This document shows, one piece after another, positions 34,401-45,647 of a stretch of DNA of 64,000 nt. The notes below the pieces were generated by a model, which saw only the letters and a program-made list of their open reading frames with translations, ran no database searches and was not told the origin of the DNA. Location: positions 266,131 to 330,130 of the forward strand of contig MU839123.1 of assembly GCA_030685235.1 (NCBI GenBank), written 5' to 3'. The translations under genes were made by a program, and so were the position numbers. Positions within the stretch are counted from its first letter, which is position 1. Each line of letters starts with the position of its first letter. This DNA is from Copromyces sp. CBS 386.78. Taxonomy: Eukaryota > Ascomycota > Sordariomycetes > Sordariales > Sordariaceae.

Positions 34401-37400
34401 CGGGGACCCCTTTTACGGCCGCCTCAGATCTTAAACCGTCACCGAATGACACCCACAGCAGGCATACGCATTTTGACCTATTTCCGGCAACCGGACTCTG
34501 GCCCTGGGACGACCTGTACACATGGCATGGCCGGCAGCAACCCCAAAATGGACCCCCTGGCGTTGGATGAGCCCTTTACCAGTTGGCGTTGAGGCCAAGG
34601 ATGGAGACAACCAACCAATCAAGCCTCGAGCTCACAACCACAGAGAGGTTGCAGAGAAGGAGCCCGAGAAAAGAAAAGACTGTGCGATAACACGTTGCAA
34701 CGTAATCTTCAGAGCAGAGAAAATCCTGCCACGATGGATGCGCGATATTCGGGGACCTGGGCCGGAAGTCGTTCCTCCTGCGCCGCAACAGCACCGTAGA
34801 ACGCCGGACGGGCTCTCGCATCATTCACTGCGTGTGACACCATACTCGCCTTCCCAGTTCAATTACGCGCGGCATTTCGTGATCCCCAAGGCCACCTCCT
34901 CTTTCCGCCCTAACTGGATGCCTATCAGAGTGCCGCTTCCGCTGCAAGAAGCACGTCTACGCCGACATTTGGCCTTTGTATTATGGCATTTGAACGCCCT
35001 TAGTCACAGCAGAATAGCAATGGCCGACGCGGAGCCTGGTCGCGAGGGAGTGAGTGAAAATCCAATCAACCCCGATGTCATCAGCCAGAAAGAACGCGGC
35101 TCGCGATTTCCTCATTTCCCGCATCAATCATGATACAACACCGCAGCCACACAAACTAGGCAGGCACGATCGCGGGCACTCTAGGCAGACTCGCCATCAA
35201 GGTGCTCTCGGACAACTATCGGCGATGGCTTCTTGAATAGGAAGGCACAAGCAATACCGCCAGCCTGACCTTTGCTCTTGCTGCCTTCCGCTCATCTCGT
35301 TGCTGATCACTCTTTCCGATACTACATCTTTGAGGGGTAGGGTCGGCTGGCAATGCCAATCTCGGAAGGCCCATTGCTGCTCCGATTTGTAACGTGGAAA
35401 ATCTCATCTCTCTACCACCAAACCTTCACGGACCATCACGAGCACCTCAACACCCTGCACTCAAGCTTGGCTGGCTTCATTTCACGTCGGATTTTGGGCG
35501 ACGAATCAACAATGTGAAGCTGCAAACCACACCGATCGCGCACTTCAGCTGCAATGCCTCAAACATCAACCTTCCACCGGCTGGCTAATTTTCCGCTCCA
35601 TCGCCAACTCTCGTGAGGCTGACAGGCAGCTTCTAGACTTTTAGTCTCCCACGCTCTGGTGCTGTCACTTGAACGCCGACTGCAGCTACTGAACGCCGGA
35701 CTAGCTCGGACTATTCAAGACAAGTTCCAGACCACGGCAAGCCTAGCGATTCTCACTGGCAATTGCATCGTTCACTGACACTCGCAATCGACTGAATCAC
35801 AGCCGTTCTGATCAAACACCTAACCCTTCTGGACAGACAAGCGCGGGTGGCTGACGGATGAATTGCGTAGATCTGTGATCCAATCCCCGGATCCGCAGTC
35901 CACCCGTGTCCCAAGATCCAGCTCCCGCCAACCGGTTCATCAAGACTGCATACACCCACCCGGTCCTGGTCTGGCCTGGACCTTACCCGCAGGTAGTCAG
36001 AACTTGCACAAGATGAGCAAGCCTGTGTACTTGGGCGCGGAGATCATGTGCTCTTCTTGGCTTCTCTACAGTGTACAATCTAATGCTGGTTTGTTTGTTA
36101 GCTCGGTACGCCTGGTCTACTGGATGAGATCTCTCCTAAAAATTGTCATAAACCCCTTATACGCGAAAAAGAACACCTGTATACGGTTTTATAGGGCATT
36201 GATGAAGATCAAAATGGCATATCCAACTCCCAAAAGAGCATATGTAAGATACGCCTTGGTTATTGAACCAAACATATCAATTAGCTATAAAAACGCCCGA
36301 GAAGATTGACTAGAGGTCTCAGGCTAACAAACAAACCAGTATTGGGACTGTATACGACGGCAAGGCAACTTGTACAGGTACGTACTGTGTATACACAAGC
36401 CCGAGTGATGGTATTGGAGCTGGAAAAAAATTGCTTCTGTTCTCAAGCTGAGACAGGAAAAATAATGGAGAGTGAGGCTCTACTACCTAGGTATCATGTT
36501 CATCTAACTGCATGACTCCCCGGCAGACTTATATCCCTCGGCTACTCCAACCTGCCGAATTCAATGGTTCAGTGCTTGACATCCGCTGGGGTGGTGAGTG
36601 GTTGAGAGGTATTCTTGGCAAGCGACATCACCTCATTCACTCTCATATTTCCCATCTCAGCTTGTATCAACCCCTACCCTTGACTTCTACCATCCTTTAC
36701 GCTATGCTAATGCATGAGCATTAGTCACCGAGATCCTGTTTGCCCAGGAACTGGCTTATGAGAGAGTGACACTATTGACCTGGGAGTACGCTAGCTTCTA
36801 CGAGCGGAAGGTGTATCACTCTGTTCAGGGATGTATCGCCGAAGATACATAGAGACGTCATCCAGAGCTGAAGTTCTCAAGGAACTGAGCACCAATGGCA
36901 CCTCATGCAAGTGATGTAACACCTCAGCCTACGCCGATATTCGGTCCGTATCATTTCAGTGGATGATTGTTTCGAAATGATCATCAGCCGAAAAGCCGCA
37001 ACCGCTGCGCTGGGACGAGCAGATTAACCTATCAACGCTCATTACCACCATCATGATAGCTTTCCGCAGTCCCGAGAACCCGAGCTAAGAGACCGGAAAT
37101 CTTGAAAGATGCAGAGGCTGGCTGAGCGAACTGAGATGCTTATCAAAATTGTGCAAGTGATCCAGATTTTTTCGTCCAGTCACTTGTCCAATACTTGGCA
37201 CCACGGGCCCAACAGCCCGGTAACCCCCTTGGTTACATCCCGTCTTTTGTTCAACCACACACCTTCTCACTCAACGTGACATCCCGTTTCTGACTCGTCT
37301 GTGCTCATCGTTGGTCGAGCACGGGTGGGGGAGGTAACTTATTAAGGGAGAATGACAAGACGAAAAAAAAAGAAACGAGAGTCATCCTCGGCGGCACGGC

Positions 37401-40400
37401 ACATCTTAGCAACGCGGAGATCATATACGTACCTGGCTATGTACCGCTTTTCTTCAGTCGATTAGGATACCCCAACAAGCAAAGCCTAACACAATCCCAC
37501 CAATGCTGTTACTGGAACGTTCCCAAGGAACCAGTTGATGCAAGTTGGCAAGCCTGTGATCGGTTATCACCCCCATCAACTCGCTAGTCTAGCAGATTGG
37601 TTGAAGCCCCTGTTGGGCCCAGATGTTCCCGACGCTAAAGGGTATCCCAATTGACTGAGAAAAGCGGTACCCGTCTGGTACCTTTGTGACCTCCCGTTCG
37701 TCTCACCAGTACCTATATACATCGTTACCTTACCTACCATAACCCCTACCTGTCACTTTTTCTAGTCCCCGAAGCAATACCAAGGCCACGGATCAGACTA
37801 TCGAAAGACTACAGTAGTGTATTGTTCGTGACTGATCATCATCGCCGATGAACTATCCACAATCTTATCTCACCCATCAGTCATTGTCAAATGTCATTCT
37901 CAGGCTCCCATGCTTTTTCAAACTAGTTGGCACAGTTGGAAACGCACGCGTATCTCCACCCCATCCCATCATCCCACACATGTGCCGCCGCCGCCGTCAG
38001 TCTGTCTGTCACATCCACTCAAAGGCAACTGAGACATTTTTTTGACATTTATTTTTGTTATTCCTCTCAAAGACATGCGCATGGAAAGCGGAAGGATCGC
38101 CCCGCTTGCTGCCCACGCGCCTGTGCCGCCCGTTCGCTCGCGCGCTCGCTCGCCAAACCTGCACTAACCTGCCAACTTCGAACCCGCTGACATGGTCCCG
38201 GGCGCCTGCCAAGATATATGATCGGCGAACTACAAGGTGATGCGTGGTGTGTAGTCAGGGTTGGTGAAGAGATGTCACCCGGTCACGGCCACGGTTATAG
38301 GGAAGGCAGGGGGAAGGGATAAGGAGCCCGGTCAGAACTGGCAAGACCGGCAAGACTGGGCAACTGTAACCGTAACGGGGCGCCATGGACGGTACTGGTA
38401 ATCATAACCGCGGACCAGAAATTTGACATTGACTAGGTAGGTAGGTAGGTGTCGAGAGTGAGGCCGTGATCGGATATATTCAATCTGTGGTTAGTGCCAT
38501 TCAGCTGAGTGAGATGAAGTCTTGGACAGCAACATGGCCGGTAGTTGGTGTAATACAGCTGGGAAGTGATGTAATCGGGTATTCAGTTGCAAGCATTGGT
38601 TGGAGTGTACCTCATCTGCACATGGATGGTAATGTGAGAATCAGACAAGAGCCGAGGTACGTCCGATGAAACGAGCATAACTGTCGAGTATGCTGAGCGT
38701 CAAGTTGATGGTTGGTAAGCTAAGTATCTGCGAAGCTCCTCGACGTAAAATCTACTCCTCGGTCGGTTTGCGCATGTCGTCAAGGCGGTCCCACGGAAGT
38801 AGGGGACGTAGTTGGCCCTGGAATACGATGTGGGAAGGACTTCACCGACTATGACTGACTATGCGAAACTGATTTTCATGTCACACCAGTTTTTGGTCAA
38901 CGTATCCCCGATAATGACGACGTTTGTAATGGCTTGCTGACTGCGTGACTGGGCTGGCTGGACGGCATTCTACAAAATATTCATCAGCACCGAGGAGGTA
39001 AGTCTGAATACAAGGGGCGGACAGTCCGAGAAAATGTTCTTGACTTACTGTAATCATGAGTGTCAAGCTAGGTAGGTACATTGGCCGGTGTCTCCTGGTT
39101 AATGTGAGAACAAATAATTATGTTGGTCTGAGATCGGACGTTTTATGGTCTCATTGATGTATGGAGAATTATGTGCTTGTCTTCATGAGGTTGGGTATTC
39201 AACTCGAAATGCGTGCAAGAAATCAGTCAACTTGGTTTTATTCCATCAACATATCTGCTGGATAAAGTTATACATGTGACGTTACTCTCTCATATCTCTT
39301 GAATAGAATCGAGGAACCATTGTTATCACCCACTGATTGATAATGCATCTTCAAAAACCATTCCTCTTTTTGTTTAGTTCTTCAGCAGGTCCTCAACCTG
39401 CCATATAGTTATCGCTGAGTATTCTCAGGTTGAAAAGCGGGCAAGGTACTCAAGTTCTTTCACAAGGAGGAGTTGATGTCCGGTGTTCATGACACTGTGA
39501 TAACTTGAATGCGAGGAAAAGTGGCTCGGTCAAGGAGATGGTGAGTTCAATAAATAGATGGAAATATAGTTAACTTCTCGGAGAGAAAGCTATGATTGTC
39601 AAGGCCACATGGCACAGGAAAAGTACCTGACAACTGTTTTGTAGTAGTATTCACATGTTTGATATTAGCTTTGGGTTCAAGGGATGACAAGCAGCCTCTG
39701 AAGTCATTTATTTTCCGAAGTGCCGACAGTTGTATGAACTTCGCCTGTGAAATATAGTCCAGAGGCTTCGCTTATGTTTTGTGCCACCTCGGTCGGTTAT
39801 GTAGCGATATCCAGTGGTGAAAAAGAAAAAGCTTGTAACACGGAGGTTAAGTATTGGTCTGAAAAGAAAAATGAAAGGTTCAGCAGTCACTCACTCCTGA
39901 GTTGTGACTCCCAGACTACCAACCTTGCCTTGTCGTGAGACTATAGATGGAAGTCCAGTAACAGAATAGAAAGTAGGCATGTAGGTGGCGAAGGAAGGCC
40001 AGGAACCATACATTGTCCAGTCCTTCAGGAAAACTTCCTGTACAATTCACATCCCCGTCCATCCATTATTGCCAGTGTCCTATCTAGAGCAGCATTCCAT
40101 GGCATGAAAAAGATCCCCACAAGAATGTCCGCGGGTACAGGTAGCTTCTTCCTCCCGTGGCCCGCGCCCGGGGCCGGCAACGTTTTCCAGTGCAACGACA
40201 GGATCTCTCTCTAGAGGTACTGGGACGATCATGTAAGCCCCCAGTTCAGAACTTTCATATAACTCCAGTAGCAGACGTGGTTTGGCGTGGACCAGAAAAT
40301 GCGTGGGTATTTTCGTAGGTCGCACGCAACTGGTCTCGGATTTGATTCTACTGTAGGTTTGGGCGACTGCCCTGAGCCTTTCGTCTCTTGCCTTTTTCCC

Positions 40401-42815
40401 TTCAGTCGCTCCTTCCTTCCATGTAAAACCTCTACCGCCTAATAGATAAAACAGGAAAGCGCACTCGAGTCCGTGAAAACTTCCCTCCCGTCGGCTCCTC
40501 TTCAGATGGTTGGAAAATGCAACCCGAGTATCAACATGTACAGTACCTGACCTTTCTTTCTGTCCTTGTTCAACCAATAATTGAGTCTTCGGATCTTAGG
40601 AACACTGCAGGACTGTAGTTTCATAGGACCTCACGAAATGAACAATATACCTTTGCTTATAGAGCTCCGGACGTAAAGAATCACAAACAGCATACGTCTG
40701 TAACTTCGCCCACCTTGCTGAGCAGCACAGCGGACACTCGCATCCCGTACTTGAGCCTTTCTCGTTAGGGTTTCAATACAGCACTATGTCAGTCGGCTAG
40801 GGCTCGTAGTACACTCCCTCGTTAGTTCACGCCTAGACGCTTCATCGCCAAATGCTCAACGGCTTCCTTCTAATCCCTGGCCATCCTGCAACTTGTGTAA
40901 AAATCGACTCTGGAGTTACGGCACCACGGCACCACTGCACTCGGCCCTAGTTGACAAACTCGATCATAACAAATCCCGGATCCTTACCGTTTCCCCAGGT
41001 CGTTGACACTGAAAGGTTCAGTGTCCGACACCGGTAGTTAGAGACTTCGGCCACACCGCCCGAGTGTCTAGAGTGTTACCAAAACCAGTGAGTGACTCAC
41101 GTAGTAAATGGATCCTTCAAGTTCTGGAATTTCCATGCCAGAGCAGTGTGACAATATGATCACAACGGGTGGTGTACCCCATCAAAGTCACTAGAAGGGC
41201 TCTCGAAACGACCTTGTCCCCTCCAGCCATCCGCCCTTCACGACCTCTGCCGCCGTTCTCGTCTCCCCAGTCACTCCCTCGTGCCTTCGTCGGTTCGTGC
41301 AATGTGTCAAACAGCGAGTATCCTTGACACTCTAGCCGACATCTTCTCCAGGCCTCATAAGTATCGATACCTAGACACTCTCCGTCGTCGACATCAGTAC
41401 CGATACTTCCCTTGCTTTGATTACTCCACCGCGGTCAGTGTCATATCCTGGCCCCCCGTCCGTCTTGTTCCACTCTCTGAACACTGTATATCTCTGTATC
41501 GATACTTCTTCTTCCGCTTCCACCTCTCCAAGTACTGGTACTTGACGGTTACGTTACCCTGCCTCCTCTCTTTCATCCCACCCAGCCCCATCCCAGACCA
41601 AACCTTGGAGAGGGAGGAGAGTTCCCAACAGAACGGTAGAACGTTACTCTAGCACACTGTCACGTTCCTGTCACGCACGCGGTTGCGTACTCTAACCGAA
41701 CTCTAGGTAATCGGCTTCGACTCAGATCGGAGATGGGGTGGGATGTGGATTGCCCATCCATGTCTGTTGTTTATAACCCAGATGAGAAGCTTACCGATGT
41801 GTTTCGGGGCGGAGCTGCGAAAGACGCAGTGACCGATCATGTGGGTGTGGGCGAAGGGACAAACGGAGGTATCATGATGCCCAACTCGGAATAATTGGAT
41901 ACCATGCAATGAGACAAAGTCTCCGGTGCTACCATGTATACCAAACATTACTCGGCCGGGGTCAAGGTTTCCGGAGGGCCAGCGGAGGGTCATGGTGTAG
42001 ACGTCGCATCGTCGTCGGCTTCAACGGCACATACAGACATACCGTACGCAGATGGTGAAAACCGAGTGGACGGAGACATCTCCGTACGTCCTCCCATGTT
42101 CCATGCGTGATATACTGCCGTGACTGCGCAAAATATCCCCCCTTGTCCATCTCCGATCGGGTACATCTTGGTTTTGCCACTCTAACTGGCCAACCGAGCA
42201 ACCGAAGTTCGTAAACGGATGTTAGACTAGGGTTGAGTTTACCCCAGGGAGTGAGGGCTCAGGTTTTCGGTAAACACCCCAAGGTTTTGATAGCTGAGAC
42301 AAGGGGTATCTGACCGAGTCTGATAATCTGATTCGTATGATCGCCGGTGACAGCCGAGAAAGATCTTGATCGCACTGTTTTCCAAATCGTGAGCAAAAGT
42401 TCAATAATACTGTTCACACGCACTTACAGACCCGACCGAATATCGGAGATGAGAGACTTGCTTGGGTCAAAAGTTGCGCCTTTTATTAGATAAAATCCTG
42501 TGTTATGTCCGTTTCCTTCATTTCTTCATCAAACGCCCCAGCGCCTCGGTTGACATAAAAGGGCGCGGGGACTTGTATCTCTCTTTCTCCTCGTCTCCTT
42601 CAACATCGTTCCTCGTTCCATGCCATCCTCCACCGGAAAGGAGTGCTGGGTATACCTGGCAGTCACCGTTGCTTTATTACAAGCCAAGAGATCAAATAAG
42701 CGGGAAGGGGCAAAAAAAAAAACACCGAGCACAGAAACTTGAAGGTATCAAGGTAACAACAAAGCAGCTTTACGCTTTCGTGGGTCTCTGAAGCCAAAAC
42801 GAGGCAGGGAAATCC
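31445..42815. other. 11.4 kb gene desert
   Basis: No supported coding gene. Open frames, including a 253-codon one on the minus strand at 33760-34521, show no domain or codon pattern and overlap frames on the other strand. The stretch contains MITE copy 2 (36076-36350), a CAA run near 33414-33433, a GGTA tandem near 38436-38450 and three GTAYCGRTAC palindromes (41361, 41397, 41496). Base composition is ordinary, with TG and CA dinucleotides present, so the stretch is not RIP-mutated. Confidence 0.5.
36076..36350. mobile_element. MITE-like element, copy 2
   Basis: A 275-base non-coding unit whose left end reads CAATCTAATGCTGGTTTG then TTTGTTAGC and whose inverted right end reads CAGTCCCAATACTGGTTTG then TTTGTTAGC. 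The inner 17 bases of the two ends are identical (CTGGTTTGTTTGTTAGC). TA flanks both ends (36074-36075, 36351-36352). Same terminal family as 23248-23563, but the interior is different. An AAAAACGCCC motif lies about 50 bases inside the right end. Confidence 0.7.
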
Positions 42816-43819
42816 TTAGAATTGATCTGTTAAGGGGTTGACTGTCAGCGTTCGGTCGTCCGTACATATACATAGGCAAGCAATCCAGCACATGCAAGTC
42901 TGCATATCACCCGAGCTAGGAAGAAGTAAAAAAGGAGCAAACTCACCCAAAGTCATGCTCATGCTGACATCCGTGTTCTCCACCATCTTGGTGAACTCCT
43001 CAAAACTGATCTTGCCGTCCTTGTCAAGATCTGCCTCCATGATGGTCTTGTCGACGATCTGCTGCAGCTGCTGGTCCTTGAGGTTGCTGCCCACCATCAT
43101 CTTCAGCACGATAAACAGCTCGCCGTTGCTGATGTAGCCGTCACGGTCAATGTCGTACACCTTGAAGGCGAACCGCAGCTTCTGCTCCTTGTTGCCTTTG
43201 CTCGAGAAGGCGCTCAGGCCGGATACGAATTCTTGGAAGTCGACGTCGCCGCCGCCGTCTTCGTCGAAGATGGCGATCATTCTGGTGGCGAGAGGGTTCG
43301 TCGATATTTGCGGTAGGCTCAAGAACTCTTCGCGCTCAATGGTACCCGAGTTATCCTGTTGGACCAGAAACCCCGCCGGTTAGCCCAAGTATTCCGACAA
43401 TCACATCATCTTAAGAGACCGTTCGAGTTTTGTCTTGGCTGTATAAGATGGCGGTATGATAACGGAGGTGTAGAAACATGCCTTGTCCAACTTCATAAAC
43501 CTCTTGCGCAAGCGGTCAACCTCTTCCCTGTCGACTGTACAAAAAGGTTGTGTAAGTAAAGTGACCTTGACCAAAGCTTGAAAGGCAGGCACATAGTGCT
43601 AATAGAAGGAAAGTGGCATGCGATGTGCATCTCCCTCTTTCCGCGACCTCGTCGTAGCGGAGAGCAGCACAGCAATAGTGCGTCGTCACCGATGCGACCA
43701 AGTTCAGGATGTCGCGGGAAATGTATGTAGCTTCAGACATATAAAGATGTCGCCGAGCGAAACGTACAGTTGGATCCCTGGACAATGTTGTCCAGGACAG
43801 AGCTGGTGGTGTTGCCCAT
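42816..43819 (-). CDS. cnb1: Calcineurin regulatory subunit B
   Basis: Calcium-binding regulatory subunit of the phosphatase calcineurin, acting with calmodulin in calcium signalling. Four exons on the minus strand, 43768..43819, 43482..43534, 42947..43355 and 42816..42826, give exactly 174 residues, the normal length. The protein begins [17 protein letters not shown] with an N-myristoylation signal (Gly2, Ser6). Four EF-hand loops are visible: [12 protein letters not shown] (from residue 34), [24 protein letters not shown] and [12 protein letters not shown]. The 11-base last exon completes the C-terminus TLDQF. Intron 2 appears to start with GC (AAG|GCATGT) and end with CAG, because only this join gives the conserved [17 protein letters not shown]. 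The gene is divergent from EPL1. Confidence 0.95.
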
Positions 43820-45647
43820 GGCTGCTGCTTGTGTCGTGTATGCTGGATTCTTTCGGCTGGCGGGTATCTAGTATTATTCGATGTGAACGATGCACGGGAT
43901 TGTACAAATCGAGGTGCTGATCGTCGACAATTTCTCCTTGTGTTCGGATTTCTTTCCACCGCTGGTTATCGTCCTGCTAATGACAGCAATGTGCGCGGCG
44001 TGCCCAACGATGTGATGCGATGCGATTGTGATGTTGAAGCGGTAGATGGCGAAAGCGAATGGGTCGTATCGGTAGTCGCTCCTTTAGCAAGTTATTCGGG
44101 CGCTGGGTATTGGGTCAACACATGGAGCAGCAAAGGAAAAGTGTGAGGGAGGAGGTAAGGTAGGTATTCACAGTGGTTGGAGGAATTAGGGGTTCGACTC
44201 CGGGTCGATAAGGGTCTGGACAAGGCAGGAATAAGGCTGAGATGAGATGCCGCAGTGGTGGTTGACAAATGGTCAAGGTCCAGGTAGCTCGGGCTGTCAC
44301 TAGCTGCAGTGCCGCACTCGTTGCCTCACCGAACGGCGGGGGCCACCCATTCACTCCTCCTGGGCTGACACCAGCAGCGCAGAGCAGCCCGCATTCGCAG
44401 GCGGTTTGGCAGGCGGCCGCAGTTAGGTCCCTCTTTCGGTTTCAGTTTGGCGGTCACAGACTGGAACTGGAGGCAAAAGAGAGGCGGGCCGCGGCCTTTG
44501 GTTCGGCTGGGCAGGCGGACAGTGGGGGCAGGCACGAGGGATCGATGCGGTGGATGGTGGGGTAAAATGTGATACGCACGGGCCACTTTCTCTTCATCAG
44601 CCCATTGATTGATTCATTTCAACATGCTGCCCCCTTTCGACGGTCAGACTGTTCGCGTGCCTCCTCGTTGACACCAAAAAAGACATTGACCGTTTTGGGG
44701 GTTTGTTGAGGGGAATGCATCACATGTGCTGCTGCACATATGATTTGCAACTCGGAATTCACTTTCATTTGACCGCGATGCATTGATAATGGTCAACTGC
44801 CTCCAATCTTCATATGATCACAAAGCTGTTGTTGAATGTCGAATGCGATATCAATGGCATGGAACTTTAATTGATCAAAGTGGTTGTCAGGTTTGAGCAC
44901 GGGATGGACTCAATTCGAGGAGCCCATGACGACCAGCAAATGCTTGCTTGCATCGTCATTCCACCAAAAGCCATTTGGTTCTGATAGTAAGAATGAAAAC
45001 GAGCAAAAACATGTATCAAAATAGAATCGCTGAATTTGCGGTGCACCTCTGTAAGATTGCACGCCAATCCTTACCTTACATGACGATATTGCTCTTATCG
45101 GAGCGGGCTGGCACTGCCTTGGTCTCCAGGTTGGCAGCTTGGCTTTCACCTCAGGCGGTCGAGAGTTGGAGTCGCCGCGGGTCGGGTTGTGAGGCGCGCC
45201 CGCGTTCAAACAGTGCAGTGGCCACTGCCCGGCAGTGGTGACTGGTGCGAGTGGACGCGCAGACCATGGACGGCCCGGGCAGTGGGCACGCTCACGTTCC
45301 CTCCCTGAAAAGCCAGCAAAGCCAGCGCGACCAGCAAAACTTCGCCCAAAACCACCCCATTCAACCCCTCCCCCCGCCATTCAGGCTTCGCAAGAACAGA
45401 GCCCAGCCAATCCGCCAAGACCGTGCATTGGCCGTCGAATCCGCCGCCAAACCAGCAAAATCTGCGCCGAAACCTCGACGACACTCCATCGAGGGACCAG
45501 ATTTTGCCCATCAAAATATCACCCACGACGCGAGTTTTCCATCAAAAAACTCGACGGTTCGGTTTCGCATGCAATCCCGCATGAGATAAAAAAAGTTTCG
45601 TCGGGGTTTCCCCAGGCCATTCTGCCGCAATTTCCCACACCTTCACC
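43820..45647. promoter_or_regulatory. Divergent intergenic region, calcineurin B / EPL1
   Basis: 1.8 kb between divergent starts; it should contain both promoters and leaders. Open frames here overlap on both strands and show no family resemblance. From about 45.2 kb the sequence is C/A-rich towards the EPL1 start. Confidence 0.45.

Noticed and set aside
33760..34521. 253-codon minus-strand frame
   Set aside because: Arg/Ser/Cys-rich without domain, helix pattern or splice context; looks like a chance frame.
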